Below, piece after piece: positions 31,809 to 41,651 of a stretch of 64,000 bases of DNA. The DNA is from Pseudomonas graminis (GTDB lineage Bacteria > Pseudomonadota > Gammaproteobacteria > Pseudomonadales > Pseudomonadaceae). The notes beneath the pieces are model-generated. The model was given only the letters and a program-made list of their open reading frames with translations. It did not search any database and had not been told where the DNA came from. How positions within the stretch are numbered: position 1 is the first letter of the stretch; each line of letters starts with the position of its first letter. The position numbers were made by a program, and so were the translations under genes. Where the stretch lies: the NCBI RefSeq assembly GCF_001705435.1, contig NZ_MDEN01000060.1:124001-188000 (forward strand), given 5' to 3'.

Positions 31809-32818
31809 TACTTGACGTCCCGGGCTTGAACAAGCATTTCAGACAGTTGATGCACGGCCATGGCGTACATCACGCTGCGGTTGTATCGCGTGATTGCGTA
31901 AAAATTCTTCAGGCCCATCCAGTATTCAGGGCCTTTGTCGCCATCGAGGCGAAATGCCGTGACCGGCATGTCGTCGCGCAGCGCATCATGACTCGCCCAG
32001 CCCAACGCTCGCAACTCCCCAACAGTCTTCACCGGATCGATGCCCGGGCTCAAGCCCTGATCGACGCGGTCACCGCGCACGTCCGCGCGGCTGACAACCG
32101 GCTGGCCGGCCACCCAGCCGTGACGCTGAAAGTAGCTGGCCACGCTGCCGATTGCATCGTCCGGGTCGTTCCAGATGTTGATGTGGCCATCGCCGTCGAA
32201 GTCCACTGCATAGGCGCGGAAACTGCTCGGCATGAACTGGGGCAAGCCCATCGCCCCGGCGTAGGAGCCTTTGAGCGTCAGCGGATCGACCTGCTGTTCG
32301 CGGGACAGCAACAGGAACTCGCGCAGCTCCTTGCGGAAGAAGTCGGCGCGCTGGGGATAGTCGAACGCCAGGGTCGACAATGCGTCCATCACCCGGTAAT
32401 TCCCGGTATTGCGGCCGAAAAACGTCTCGACGCCGATGATCGATACGATCACCTGAGCGGGTACGCCGTACTCGTGCTCGGCGCGCGCCAGGGCGGCCTC
32501 GTGCTGACGCCAGAAGTCGACGCCCCGGGCAACGCGGGCGTCGGTGAGGAACATAGGGCGATAGTCTTTCCACGGCTTGACGCGTTCGGCAGGCCTGGAA
32601 ATAGCATCGAGGATTGCCTGCTTGCGCTGCACATCGCGGAACACATCGATCAGTTGTTCACCCGCGAATCCATAATCGCGGGTCATTTCGCTGACGAACT
32701 GGGCGACTTGAGGAGAGCCGTCATAGTCACCGGCAAGTGATTCCTGCACTGAGCCGAAGATGCCCATCAGACCGACCAGCGGCGCATATCGAGCAGCCCA
32801 GCCACGCACTACTTGCAT
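31808..32818 (-). CDS. mltB: Membrane-bound lytic murein transglycosylase B
   Basis: 336 residues from ATG 32818 (AAGGTGAAG upstream). Catalytic Glu in VSIIGVETFFGRNTGNYRV, then LKGSYAGAMGLPQFMPSSFRAYAVDFDGDGHINIW in its parts, and TRYNRSVMYAMAVHQLSE. The N-terminal hydrophobic segment (YAPLVGLMGIFGSVQESLA) is a signal peptide; I do not see a clear lipobox cysteine, unlike E. coli MltB, so it may be the soluble variant. Part of the rodA-mltB-rlpA-dacC cell-wall operon. Confidence 0.93.
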   Translation of the reverse strand: MQVVRGWAARYAPLVGLMGIFGSVQESLAGDYDGSPQVAQFVSEMTRDYGFAGEQLIDVFRDVQRKQAILDAISRPAERVKPWKDYRPMFLTDARVARGVDFWRQHEAALARAEHEYGVPAQVIVSIIGVETFFGRNTGNYRVMDALSTLAFDYPQRADFFRKELREFLLLSREQQVDPLTLKGSYAGAMGLPQFMPSSFRAYAVDFDGDGHINIWNDPDDAIGSVASYFQRHGWVAGQPVVSRADVRGDRVDQGLSPGIDPVKTVGELRALGWASHDALRDDMPVTAFRLDGDKGPEYWMGLKNFYAITRYNRSVMYAMAVHQLSEMLVQARDVK

Positions 32819-32835
32819 TGAGTTCTTCACCTTAA

Positions 32836-33981
32836 TCAAACCTGAGCGATCCATTTGCGATGCGTATGGACCGACATCAAAACACCAAACGCTGACAGCA
32901 GCGTCACCAGCGAAGTTCCGCCGTAGCTAATGAAGGGCAACGGCACGCCTACGACCGGCAGCAGACCGCTGACCATACCGATATTGACGAAAACGTAAAC
33001 AAAAAAGGTCATGGTCAGGCTGCCCGCGAGCAGCTTGCCGTAGAGCGTCTGCGCCTGGGCGGTGATCACCAGCCCGCGGCCGATGAGCAACAGATAGATC
33101 AGCAGCAGCGCGCAAATCCCCACCAGCCCGAATTCCTCGCCGAGCACCGCAATGATGAAGTCGGTGTGACTTTCAGGCAGGAAGTCCAGGTGCGACTGCG
33201 TCCCCATGAGCCAGCCTTTGCCGAATACGCCGCCCGAACCGATCGCCGCCTTGGACTGAATGATGTTCCAGCCGGTGCCGAGCGGATCGCTCTCCGGGTC
33301 GAGGAAGGTCAGGATCCGCTGCTTCTGGTAGTCGTGCATGAAGAAGAACCACATGCCCACCGCGACCGGGACCGCTGCCGCCACCACGCTGATGATCCAG
33401 CGCCAGCGCAGGCCGGCCATGAACAGCACAAAGGTGCCGGAGGCCAGAATCAGCAGCGAGGTGCCGAGGTCCGGCTGACGCACGATCAGAATGAACGGCA
33501 GACCGATCAACCCGAGGCTCACCGCCACGTGCTTGAGGTGCGGTGGCAGCGTGCGCTTGGACAGGTACCAGGCGATGGTCGCCGGCATGATGATCTTCAT
33601 GAATTCCGAGGGCTGAAAGCGGATGACTCCGGGAATGTTGATCCAGCGCGTCGCGCCCATGGCGTTGTGGCCCATGACGTCCACCGCCACCAGCAGCAGA
33701 ACGCCGATCACATAGGCGGCGGGCACCCAGCGGGCCATGAATCGGGGTTCAAGCTGCGCGATGACGAACATCGACACCAGGCCGATGCCGAAGGAGGTCG
33801 CTTGCTTGATCAGCAGGTCCCAACTCTTGCCGCTGGCCGAATACAGCACGAACAGACTGCCCGCCGCCAACGTCAGCAGCAGGATCAGCAGCGGGCCATC
33901 GACGTGAATCTTCTGCAGAAACGTGGCGCGACGGCGCATCACATCTTCGCTGGACAGGATGCGGTCGAAATTACTCTTCAC
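32836..33981 (-). CDS. rodA: Peptidoglycan polymerase RodA
   Basis: SEDS glycosyltransferase that polymerises lipid II for side-wall growth with PBP2. About 381 residues and ten membrane helices. It has GATRWINIPGVIRFQPSEFMK, the catalytic Asp in IVRQPDLGTSLL, QSKAAIGSGGVFGKGWLMGTQSHLDFLPESHTDFI in pieces, and the C-terminal PLPFISYGGTS. GTG 33981 overlaps mrdA by 11 bases and gives the family N-terminus; an in-frame ATG nine codons earlier is less likely. Confidence 0.95.
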   Translation of the reverse strand: MKSNFDRILSSEDVMRRRATFLQKIHVDGPLLILLLTLAAGSLFVLYSASGKSWDLLIKQATSFGIGLVSMFVIAQLEPRFMARWVPAAYVIGVLLLVAVDVMGHNAMGATRWINIPGVIRFQPSEFMKIIMPATIAWYLSKRTLPPHLKHVAVSLGLIGLPFILIVRQPDLGTSLLILASGTFVLFMAGLRWRWIISVVAAAVPVAVGMWFFFMHDYQKQRILTFLDPESDPLGTGWNIIQSKAAIGSGGVFGKGWLMGTQSHLDFLPESHTDFIIAVLGEEFGLVGICALLLIYLLLIGRGLVITAQAQTLYGKLLAGSLTMTFFVYVFVNIGMVSGLLPVVGVPLPFISYGGTSLVTLLSAFGVLMSVHTHRKWIAQV

Positions 33982-35869
33982 GGGCCGCGGTCTCCGGAGG
34001 CTGTGCATTGCTGGCGTATTCGGGTTTCAGATGGCCCTGAGGATCAAGCAGCCAGGCGTCCATGACCTGCCGCACCACCGGCGCGGCAACGCCCGATCCC
34101 GACTCGCCGTTTTCGATCATCACCGCAACGACGATCTTCGGGCTGTCGGCCGGCGCAAAGCCGACGAACAAGGCGTGGTCGCGGTGGCGTTCCTGGACTT
34201 TCGAGCGGTCGTACTTCTCGCCCTGCCGAATGGCCACGACCTGGGCCGTGCCGCTCTTGCCGGCGATGCGGTACTGGGCACCGATCGCGGCCTTGCGCGC
34301 GGTGCCGCGAGCGCCGTGCATCACTTGCTGCATGCCGTGGTTGACCTTGGCCCAGTCAGACGGATCACGCAGGACGATGTCAGGCATCGGGTTGTGGTCC
34401 ACCGGCTTCTGCCCTTCGACGGTCCTGGCCAGGTGCGGGCGGTTCCATTTGCCTTTGTTCGCCACCAGCGCGGTGGCCTGGGCCAACTGCAGCGGGGTGG
34501 CCTGCATGTAGCCCTGGCCGATCCCCAGAATGAGTGTTTCACCCGGGAACCACGCCTGCCGCCGGGTGACACGTTTCCAGTCACGGGAGGGCATCAGGCC
34601 GGGGGATTCTTCGAACATGTCCAGCGAGACTTTCTGGCCGATGCCGAACTTGTTCAGGTAGGCCGACAGCCGATCGATCCCGACCTTGTGGGCCAGATCG
34701 TAAAAGTAGGTGTCGTTGGAGCGCATGATCGCCGTGTCCAGATCCACCCAGCCATCGCCGGTGCGGTTCCAGTTGCGGTATTTGTGGTCGTAGTTCGGCA
34801 GCATGTAATAGCCGGGGTCGAACACCCGCGTGCTCGCCGTGATAACGCCAGTATCGAGACCGGCAATCGCCACCGCCGGCTTGATCGTCGAACCCGGTGG
34901 ATACAGGCCCCGCAAGATACGGTTGAACAGCGGGCGGTCGACCGAATCTCGCAGTTCGGAGTACGCCTTGAAGCTGATTCCGGTGACGAACAGATTCGGG
35001 TCGAAGCTCGGCTGGCTGACCATCGCCAGCACCTCGCCGGTGCTTGGGTCCAACGCCACCACGGCGCCGCGACGCCCGGCCAGCGCGGCTTCGGCGGCTT
35101 CCTGCAACTGGATGTCGAGGCTCAGGACGATGTCCTTGCCGGGCACCGGATCGGTCCGTTTGAGCACGCGCAAGACGCGGCCGCGGGCGTTGGTTTCGAC
35201 TTCTTCGTAACCGACCTGGCCGTGCAGCTCGGGCTCGTAAAAGCGCTCGATACCGGTTTTGCCCATGTGGTGAGTGCCGCTGTAATTCACGGGATCGAGG
35301 CTTTTCAGCTCTTTCTCGTTGATCCGCCCCATGTAACCCACCGAGTGGGCGAAGTGCTCGCCCTGCGGATAGTGACGAACCAACTGCGCCACCACTTCAA
35401 CGCCCGGCAGCCGGAACTGATTAACGGCGATACGGGCGATTTGCTCTTCGGTCAGCTCGAACAGAATGGGCACCGGCTCGAACGGCCGTCGCCCCTGCTT
35501 CATGCGTTTTTCGAAGATGATCCGATCATCCGGCGTCAGCTCAAGCACTTGAACGATGGTGTCCAGCACTTGGGTCCAGTCACCGGAACGTTCGCGGGTC
35601 ATGCTCAGGCTGAAGCTCGGCCGGTTGTCGGCAATGACCACGCCGTTGCGGTCGTAGATCAGCCCGCGACTCGGCGGAATCGGCTGCACGTGAACGCGAT
35701 TGTTCTCGGACAGCGTCGAGTGGTACTCGTACTGGATGACCTGCAGGAAATACAGCCGCGCGATCAGCACGCAGATCAGCACGACGACCGCGACTGCACC
35801 GACCACGACTCGGCTGCGCACCAGGCGTGCGTCCTTTTCGTGGTCTTTCAGGCGGATCGGCTGAGACAT
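33971..35869 (-). CDS. mrdA: Penicillin-binding protein 2
   Basis: Transpeptidase of the elongasome. 632 residues. One N-terminal membrane anchor (VVVGAVAVVVLICVLIARLYFL), a PBP dimerisation/pedestal domain (60-250) and the transpeptidase domain: STIKPAVAI (Ser nucleophile), SNDTYFY and KSGTAQV. Start ATG 35869. It precedes rodA with overlap, so the partner enzymes are translated together; rlmH lies 31 bases upstream. Confidence 0.97.
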   Translation of the reverse strand: MSQPIRLKDHEKDARLVRSRVVVGAVAVVVLICVLIARLYFLQVIQYEYHSTLSENNRVHVQPIPPSRGLIYDRNGVVIADNRPSFSLSMTRERSGDWTQVLDTIVQVLELTPDDRIIFEKRMKQGRRPFEPVPILFELTEEQIARIAVNQFRLPGVEVVAQLVRHYPQGEHFAHSVGYMGRINEKELKSLDPVNYSGTHHMGKTGIERFYEPELHGQVGYEEVETNARGRVLRVLKRTDPVPGKDIVLSLDIQLQEAAEAALAGRRGAVVALDPSTGEVLAMVSQPSFDPNLFVTGISFKAYSELRDSVDRPLFNRILRGLYPPGSTIKPAVAIAGLDTGVITASTRVFDPGYYMLPNYDHKYRNWNRTGDGWVDLDTAIMRSNDTYFYDLAHKVGIDRLSAYLNKFGIGQKVSLDMFEESPGLMPSRDWKRVTRRQAWFPGETLILGIGQGYMQATPLQLAQATALVANKGKWNRPHLARTVEGQKPVDHNPMPDIVLRDPSDWAKVNHGMQQVMHGARGTARKAAIGAQYRIAGKSGTAQVVAIRQGEKYDRSKVQERHRDHALFVGFAPADSPKIVVAVMIENGESGSGVAAPVVRQVMDAWLLDPQGHLKPEYASNAQPPETAAREE

Positions 35870-35900
35870 TTAGGGCAGGTTCACAGTGAAGGCAGCGGCG

Positions 35901-36368
35901 CTACTTGTGATAAGGGTGACCGGACAGCACGGTCCAGGCACGATAAATCTGCTCGCCGATGAGGATGCGCACCAGCGGGTGCGGCAACGTCAGTGGCGAC
36001 AACGACCAACGCTGCTCGGCCCGTGCACAGACTTCCGGCGCCAGCCCTTCCGGACCGCCGACCATCAGGTTGACCGTGCGCGAATCCAGACGCCAGCGAT
36101 CGAGCTCGCCCGCCAGTTGCTCGGTGCTCCAAGGCTTGCCATGCACTTCAAGCGTGACGATCCGCTCGCCCGGCTGCACTTTCGCCAGCATGGCCTCGCC
36201 TTCCTGACGGATGAGGCGTGCCACGTCGGCGTTCTTGCCACGGGTATTGAGCGGAATTTCCACCAGGTCCAGCGCCAGTTCGGATGGCAGACGCTTGGCA
36301 TATTCATGCCAACCTTCTTCCACCCACTTGGGCATGCGGGAACCGACAGCGATCAGACGCAGACGCAC
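35901..36368 (-). CDS. rlmH: 23S rRNA (pseudouridine1915-N3)-methyltransferase
   Basis: 155-residue SPOUT enzyme that methylates pseudouridine 1915 in helix 69 of 23S rRNA in assembled 70S ribosomes. Family signatures are [39 protein letters not shown] (SAM knot) and [24 protein letters not shown] in its parts. It lies ten bases after rsfS, another ribosome factor. Confidence 0.97.
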   Translation of the reverse strand: MRLRLIAVGSRMPKWVEEGWHEYAKRLPSELALDLVEIPLNTRGKNADVARLIRQEGEAMLAKVQPGERIVTLEVHGKPWSTEQLAGELDRWRLDSRTVNLMVGGPEGLAPEVCARAEQRWSLSPLTLPHPLVRILIGEQIYRAWTVLSGHPYHK

Positions 36369-36377
36369 AACGACGCC

Positions 36378-36797
36378 TTAGGCCTGGTCTTTGTTCAGCT
36401 TGTCGAAATGCTCGTGAGCGTTTTCCGGGCTGTGGTGTGCAGCGCTGGCCGAACGGCTCTGCTCGGCACCGGCCCACAGACGCTCGAGGTCGTAAAACTG
36501 GCGAGCGGAGGCGGTCATCATGTGAACAATGGCGATGTCCAGGTCGAGCAGCACCCAGTCGCTGTCGCCCTTGCCTTCTTCGCCCAGCGGCTTGAGGCCC
36601 TGCTTTTTGACTTCTTCGCGGACCTTGTCGAGCATCGCGTTGATCTGGCGATTGGAAGTACCGGTCGCGATGACCATGTAATCAGTGATGCTTTGTTTGT
36701 CACGAACGTCCAGCACCTGGATATCCTGGGCCTTGACGTCTTCCAGGGCAGCCCTGATCACTTCGATGATTGGGTTTACAGCGCGTTTGTCAGTCAT
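36378..36797 (-). CDS. rsfS: Ribosomal silencing factor RsfS
   Basis: Binds uL14 and prevents subunit joining when nutrients are low. 139 residues. The DUF143 core (about 10-110) has KAQDIQVLDVRDKQSITDYMVIATGTSNRQ and DSDWVLLDLDIAIVHMM with the following FYDLERLW. A 25-residue His/Ser/Asn-rich tail is extra. Order nadD-rsfS-rlmH-mrdA is conserved in gammaproteobacteria. Confidence 0.96.
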   Translation of the reverse strand: MTDKRAVNPIIEVIRAALEDVKAQDIQVLDVRDKQSITDYMVIATGTSNRQINAMLDKVREEVKKQGLKPLGEEGKGDSDWVLLDLDIAIVHMMTASARQFYDLERLWAGAEQSRSASAAHHSPENAHEHFDKLNKDQA

Positions 36798-36863
36798 AAA
36801 AAACTCTTTTAACTCGTATGTTTGGGCGTTTCTTCGCGCACTTGGCTGCGTAGCAACACACCT

Positions 36864-37547
36864 TCAGTTCGACGCACGGTACAGCCCGTGCGTATCGATA
36901 TAGGCCAGTACCGCGTCTGGCACCAGAAAACGTACCGACTTACCGCTGGCCAGCAGTTGACGGATCTGGGTGGCAGACACCGAAAGCGGCGTCTGCCAGA
37001 CGAACGTAATCTTTCCCCCGGGCCCCTTGAGGGCCTTTGGATCACTGACGGCACGTCCCGCGAGCAGATTTCGCATCGCATCCGGGGACTCGCTGTCGGC
37101 GTCCGGGCGTTGCAGCACCACGATATGGCAGTGCTCCAGCAACTCTTCCCACCGATGCCAGGAAGGCAGCCCGCAAAAGGCGTCCCAACCCAGCAATAAA
37201 AATAGCTGGTCATCGGCGGCGAGTTCCGCGCGCATCGATTCCAGCGTGTCGATCGTGTACGACGGCTTGTCGCGCAACAGCTCGCGATCATCCACCGTCA
37301 AGGGTGGCACCCCGGCGACCGCGCACTGCACCATCGCCAGACGGTCCTGCGCCGAGACACTTGGCGTGTCGCGATGAGGCGGTCGGGCGCTGGGCGTCAA
37401 ACGCAGCTCATCAAGTTCCAGCAGTTCGGCAACTTCCAGTGCGCCACGCAAATGGCCAATGTGCACCGGGTCGAACGTGCCGCCGAGTATGCCGATGCGC
37501 TGTGGCACCCGTGCCGTGTTCAGCGGAACCGCAATCGGATCGGCCAT
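36864..37547 (-). CDS. nadD: Nicotinate-nucleotide adenylyltransferase
   Basis: Adenylates nicotinate mononucleotide to deamido-NAD. About 227 residues. [18 protein letters not shown] contains the nucleotidyltransferase Hx[11 protein letters not shown] and the C-terminal [17 protein letters not shown] (ISxTxxR-type) complete the active site. I favour ATG 37547; the frame runs on to a TTG at 37589 that would nearly touch the proA stop, giving 241 residues. Confidence 0.94.
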   Translation of the reverse strand: MADPIAVPLNTARVPQRIGILGGTFDPVHIGHLRGALEVAELLELDELRLTPSARPPHRDTPSVSAQDRLAMVQCAVAGVPPLTVDDRELLRDKPSYTIDTLESMRAELAADDQLFLLLGWDAFCGLPSWHRWEELLEHCHIVVLQRPDADSESPDAMRNLLAGRAVSDPKALKGPGGKITFVWQTPLSVSATQIRQLLASGKSVRFLVPDAVLAYIDTHGLYRASN

Positions 37548-37590
37548 TGCCTGCGCGCCGCTGCCTGAAGCCTGACCGACGTGGGCCAAG

Positions 37591-38865
37591 TCAGACCGGC
37601 CCCTGCCCGCGCAACTGCGTGCCGTCGCCGACGACGATGTATTTCTCGCAGGTCAGGCCTTCAAGCCCCACGGGACCGCGCGCGTGAATCTTGTCGGTCG
37701 AAATGCCGATTTCCGCGCCCAGGCCGTATTCGAAACCGTCGGCAAAGCTGGTGGGCGCGTTGACCATCACCGAGCTCGAGTCGACTTCAGCCATGAAGCG
37801 GCGAGTCTGGGCTTGCGAGTCGGAGATGATGGCGTCGCTGTGATGCGAGCCGTAGTGATTGATGTGTTCAATGGCCTGGTCCAGGCCGGTGACGATGCGA
37901 ATCGACAGGATCGGCGCAAGGTACTCGGTGTGCCAGTCGTCTTCAGTGGCCGCCAAGACATCGATCAGGTCGCGGGTGCGCTCGCAGCCGCGCAGTTCGA
38001 CGCCTTTCTCGCGAAACTGGGCGGCCATGGGCGGCAGAAACTCTGCGGCAATAGCTTGATCGACCAGCAGGGTTTCCATGGCGCCGCAGATGCCATAACG
38101 GTAGGTCTTGGCGTTGAAGCTGATGCGCTGGGCAGCGGCCAGGTCGGCATGGGCACTGACGTAGACGTGGCAGATGCCGTCCAGGTGTTTGATGACCGGG
38201 ACTTTGGCGTCACGGCTGACGCGTTCGATCAGGCCTTTGCCTCCACGCGGCACGATGACGTCCACGTACTCCGGCATGGTGATCAGTGCGCCAACGGCGG
38301 CACGGTCGGTGGTTTCGACGACTTGTACGACGGCGGCCGGCAAACCTGCGTCATCAAGGCCGCGCTGGATGCAGGCGGCGATGGCGCGGTTGGAATGTAT
38401 GGCTTCGGAGCCGCCACGCAAGATGGTGGCATTCCCGGATTTGAGGCAGAGGCTGGCGGCGTCGATGGTTACGTTGGGACGCGACTCATAGATGATGCCG
38501 ACGACGCCCAGTGGCACGCGCATTTTGCCGACCTGGATGCCGGAGGGCTGGAAGTTCATGTCGCGCAGGGTGCCGATGGGGTCTGGCAGGCTGGCGACCT
38601 GGCGCAGGCCGGCGATCATGCTGTCGATGCGGGCCGGGGTCAGGGAGAGGCGTTCGAGCAGAGCGGGTTCGAGTCCATTGGCGCGGCCAGCGGCGAGGTC
38701 TTGTTCGTTGGCGGCGGTCAGCTCGGCACGGGAAGCGTCCAGCGCGGCAGCGGTGGCTGCGAGGGCGCGGTTCTTCTGTGCGGTGCTGGCACGGCCGATC
38801 ACGCGGGAGGCTTCGCGGGCGGCGCGACCCAGGCGGGTCATGTAGTCAAGAACGGACTCAGTCAT
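37591..38865 (-). CDS. proA: Gamma-glutamyl phosphate reductase
   Basis: NADPH-dependent reduction of gamma-glutamyl phosphate, second step of proline synthesis. 424 residues. [28 protein letters not shown] (in pieces), ILRGGSEA, the catalytic cysteine in [13 protein letters not shown] and [29 protein letters not shown] match ProA. It heads the proA-nadD-rsfS-rlmH run; ProB is not in the window. Confidence 0.97.
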   Translation of the reverse strand: MTESVLDYMTRLGRAAREASRVIGRASTAQKNRALAATAAALDASRAELTAANEQDLAAGRANGLEPALLERLSLTPARIDSMIAGLRQVASLPDPIGTLRDMNFQPSGIQVGKMRVPLGVVGIIYESRPNVTIDAASLCLKSGNATILRGGSEAIHSNRAIAACIQRGLDDAGLPAAVVQVVETTDRAAVGALITMPEYVDVIVPRGGKGLIERVSRDAKVPVIKHLDGICHVYVSAHADLAAAQRISFNAKTYRYGICGAMETLLVDQAIAAEFLPPMAAQFREKGVELRGCERTRDLIDVLAATEDDWHTEYLAPILSIRIVTGLDQAIEHINHYGSHHSDAIISDSQAQTRRFMAEVDSSSVMVNAPTSFADGFEYGLGAEIGISTDKIHARGPVGLEGLTCEKYIVVGDGTQLRGQGPV

Positions 38866-39029
38866 GGTCTCGGGGGTCTTGGCAAATGGGAAAGCGGCGG
38901 ATTATAGCTGTCGGGCGTGCTGAACGACAGCGGCGACAGGCGGATGGTCGGAATAAGGGTGTTTTGTTGTTCTCGGGGCGGAGCGGCGGTAGTGCGATCG
39001 GGGGTGTATACATTATCTCCAGCGGCACG

Positions 39030-39290
39030 AATTATGGTTCCGCCCTTACGGCGGGTCACTTTTTCCAACAGCCGAAAAAGTAACCAAAAAGGCCGTGCTC
39101 CTGGTTTGGTTGCTCCTTCGTCGCAATACCCTCACTCCGGTCTCGCTCCGTGGGCCCGCGCCGAACGGACATCCATGTCCTGACGGCGCTCTCGCCGCAT
39201 CCATGCGGCTCGGCCCACTGCGCGAGACCTTCGTTCAGCCTGCACCCAAGTCGCGTTTGGCGGTGTCTGGACTTTTTGCGTATGAAGATC
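39030..39290. repeat. Dispersed Pseudomonas intergenic repeat (CCGCCCTTACGGCGGGTCAC type)
   Basis: Begins with the dyad CCGCCCTTACGGCGGGTCAC, then GAAAAAGTAACCAAAAAGG, ATACCCTCACTCCGG, TCCGTGGGCCCGCGCCGAA, and a run rich in short palindromes to about 39290. I recognise this from many Pseudomonas genomes, where it recurs between genes and is often mis-annotated as small proteins because it is open in several frames. I call no gene here. With the REP pair and the 47-bp palindrome below it fills the 724 bases between proA and the glycosylase gene. Confidence 0.6.
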
Positions 39291-39322
39291 AAAAGCAGAT
39301 CAGAAGCGAAGCAGATCAAAGG

Positions 39323-39414
39323 CTTCCCGGCTGAAGCCGGTCCTACGGGGGGCGGCGGCGGTCCCACTGGCGGGATGATATGCCTTTTTAGTGGGACCGG
39401 CTTTAGCCGGGAAG
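39323..39414. repeat. Class-A REP pair
   Basis: Inverted arm CTTCCCGGCTGAAGCCGGTC at 39323-39347 and direct arm GTGGGACCGGCTTTAGCC at 39391-39414. The orientation is the reverse of a normal REPIN (arms point outward). Confidence 0.8.
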
Positions 39415-39457
39415 GCGCCCGTGTGGGCGCTGACATTGGTAGGGGACGACATTGGTA

Positions 39458-39504
39458 GGGGACTGATTTATTTACAGCGCTTCACCGTAAATCAATCTGT
39501 CCCC
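39458..39504. repeat. 47-bp GGGGACTGATTTATTTAC palindrome, copy 1
   Basis: Arms GGGGACTGATTTATTTAC and GTAAATCAATCTGTCCCC pair over 18 bases with about three mismatches around an 11-base centre (AGCGCTTCACC). Two further copies of identical length are at 49187 and 49400. Confidence 0.85.
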
Positions 39505-39589
39505 GGCTTCGCGCCCACCCTCACCCATTCAGCTCCAATTAAGGCCGATGTTGATATGATCGCGGTCCATTCTCTGACTGCCGTTGTTT

Positions 39590-40273
39590 ATGCCTGACCA
39601 ATCGCCACGCGCCCTGCCGGACAGTTTTTTTCATCGCGATGCGCAGACGCTTGCCCGGGAGTTACTCGGCAAGGTCATTCGTCACAAGGTCGACGGGGTG
39701 TGGTTGTCGGCCCGGATTATTGAGACGGAGGCGTATTACGTGGCCGAGAAAGGCAGTCATGCGTCCCTCGGTTACACGGAAAAACGTAAGGCTTTGTTTC
39801 TGGAAGGCGGGCACATTTATATGTATTACGCCCGCGGCGGTGATTCGCTGAATTTCAGTGCGGAGGGCCCGGGCAATGCGGTATTGATCAAATCGGCCTA
39901 TCCCTGGGTCGATGCGGTGTCCGATGAGAACGCCCTCGCCCGCATGCTGCTGAACAATCCCGACGCCAGTGGCAACGTGCGCACGCCCGAGCGGCTGTGC
40001 GCTGGACAGACATTACTGTGCAAGGCGCTGGGCCTGAAAGTGCCGATGTGGGACGCCAGGCGCTTCGATGAAGAGCAACTCTTTGTCGAGGACGTGGGTC
40101 AGCGACCGCCGCGGATTATTCAAACCACGCGCCTGGGCATTCCCGCCGGGCGTGACGAGCACCTGATGTACCGGTTCGTTGACGCCGCCTATGCCCGCTT
40201 CTGCACACGGAACCCGATCAGACGCGGGCAAGTCGAAGGGCCCGACTATATTCTCATCGAGCAAGGAAACTGA
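39590..40273 (+). CDS. 3-methyladenine DNA glycosylase (AAG/MPG family)
   Basis: 227 residues. Removes alkylated purines such as 3-methyladenine as the first step of base excision repair. LARELLGKVIRHK, then the catalytic region ARIIETEAYYVAEKGSHAS (Glu activates water) and GGHIYMYYARGGDSLNFSAEGPGNAVLIKSA in pieces match the eukaryote-like AAG family, unrelated to AlkA. ATG 39590 (the open frame begins at a TTG two codons before). It is followed by the DedA-PAP2 gene after four bases. Confidence 0.92.
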   Translation: MPDQSPRALPDSFFHRDAQTLARELLGKVIRHKVDGVWLSARIIETEAYYVAEKGSHASLGYTEKRKALFLEGGHIYMYYARGGDSLNFSAEGPGNAVLIKSAYPWVDAVSDENALARMLLNNPDASGNVRTPERLCAGQTLLCKALGLKVPMWDARRFDEEQLFVEDVGQRPPRIIQTTRLGIPAGRDEHLMYRFVDAAYARFCTRNPIRRGQVEGPDYILIEQGN

Positions 40274-40277
40274 ACCC

Positions 40278-41594
40278 ATGGGCGCATGGCTCGACAGCAT
40301 CACCTCCTGGCTAAGCGCCAACCCTTCCTGGCTCGGCGCGGCGATTTTTATCGTCGCGTTCATCGAATGCCTGGCGATTGCCGGCATCGTCGTCCCAGGC
40401 ACCGTTGTGCTGTTCGCGATTGCCGCACTGGCCGGCAGCGGGATACTCCCATTGAGCGAAGCGCTTTTGCTGGGCTTCCTCGGCGGTATCCTGGGCGACC
40501 TGGTGTCGTACTTCCTCGGCCGGCGCTTCCATCAGAGGATTCGTCAATTGCCGGGTCTGCGCAGTCACCCGGAGTGGATCGGCAGCGCCGAGAACTACTT
40601 TCAGCGCTACGGCATTGCCAGCCTGCTGGTCGGCCGCTTCATCGGCCCGCTGCGCCCGATGCTGCCGATGGTGGCCGGGATGTGCGACATGCCGTTCGTG
40701 CGCTTTGCCGGCGTCAGCCTGATCGCCGCGGCCGGATGGTCCGTGGCCTATATTCTGCCGGGCTGGGCGACCGGTGCTGCGATTCGCCTGCCGCTGCCGG
40801 AAAACTTCTGGCCCCAGGCTGCCGTGGTGGGCGGCGGGCTGGCGCTTCTGCTGGGCATCAGCATCCAAAGCAGCCTGCGACAAAAGCCCTACGCGACGAA
40901 AGTTATCGCCCTGACCTGCTTCATTTTGCTGGCAAGCGTTTTCCTGGGCTGGCCGTACCTGGCCGATTTCGATCAGGGCATCATGACTGTGGTGCAGGCC
41001 AGCCGGAGCGCTGCAGCCGAGAACTTCGTGGTGATGGTGACGGGCCTGGGGGATTTCCGGACTCAGTTCTGCGCGGCCGCCCTGCTGACCATTCTGCTGG
41101 TCGTCACGCGGCAATGGCGCCATGCAATCTTCGTGATCGGCACCACCCTTGGCGCGGCGCTGATCAATCAGAGCATGAAATACACCTTCGCCCGCGCACG
41201 GCCTGAGGTCCTGAGGGAGGCCCTGGGGACTTACAGCATGCCGAGCGGACATGCCTCGGCCTCGTTTGCGCTATTCATGTCGCTGGCGGTGCTTGCCGGC
41301 CGGGGTCAGCCGGTGAGGCTGCGATTGACCTGGCTGCTGCTGGGCGGGATTCCGGCGTTGGCGATCGCCATGTCTCGGGTATATCTGGGGGTGCACTGGC
41401 CGACGGATGTCACGGCCGGGATGCTGCTGGCGTTTTTCACCTGCGCCGCGAGCCTTGCCTTCGTGCAGAACAAGAAGCCGTTGGAGGCGCTGCCAATCAA
41501 GGTGTGGTGGCTGGTGCTGCCGGCGATGGTGGCGCTGTTCGGCGGGTTCGGCCTGCACTCGTTCCCCCACGGTTTGATCCGCTACCAGTACTGA
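40278..41594 (+). CDS. DedA - PAP2 phosphatase fusion membrane protein
   Basis: 438 residues with about ten membrane helices. Residues 1-190 are a DedA/SNARE-associated domain (GGILGDLVSYFLGRRF, FQRYGIASLLVGRFIGPLRPMLPMVAGM). Residues 220-410 are a PAP2 domain with KYTFARARP, SMPSGHASASFALF and SRVYLGVHWPTDVTAG, the three phosphatase motifs with both His intact. DedA proteins can flip undecaprenyl phosphate; PAP2 enzymes dephosphorylate undecaprenyl pyrophosphate. A combined lipid-carrier recycling role is therefore a reasonable inference. A stand-alone DedA is at 53.7 kb. Confidence 0.9.
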   Translation: MGAWLDSITSWLSANPSWLGAAIFIVAFIECLAIAGIVVPGTVVLFAIAALAGSGILPLSEALLLGFLGGILGDLVSYFLGRRFHQRIRQLPGLRSHPEWIGSAENYFQRYGIASLLVGRFIGPLRPMLPMVAGMCDMPFVRFAGVSLIAAAGWSVAYILPGWATGAAIRLPLPENFWPQAAVVGGGLALLLGISIQSSLRQKPYATKVIALTCFILLASVFLGWPYLADFDQGIMTVVQASRSAAAENFVVMVTGLGDFRTQFCAAALLTILLVVTRQWRHAIFVIGTTLGAALINQSMKYTFARARPEVLREALGTYSMPSGHASASFALFMSLAVLAGRGQPVRLRLTWLLLGGIPALAIAMSRVYLGVHWPTDVTAGMLLAFFTCAASLAFVQNKKPLEALPIKVWWLVLPAMVALFGGFGLHSFPHGLIRYQY

Positions 41595-41651
41595 CGCGAC
41601 GTGCATGCGGCCCGGCGGGGTAACGAGCCGTGCTGCGAGCAACATCTATCT

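Noticed and set aside
39095..39597. Small plus-strand frames between proA and the glycosylase
   Set aside because: They lie in dispersed repeats and a REP pair and have no ribosome sites.
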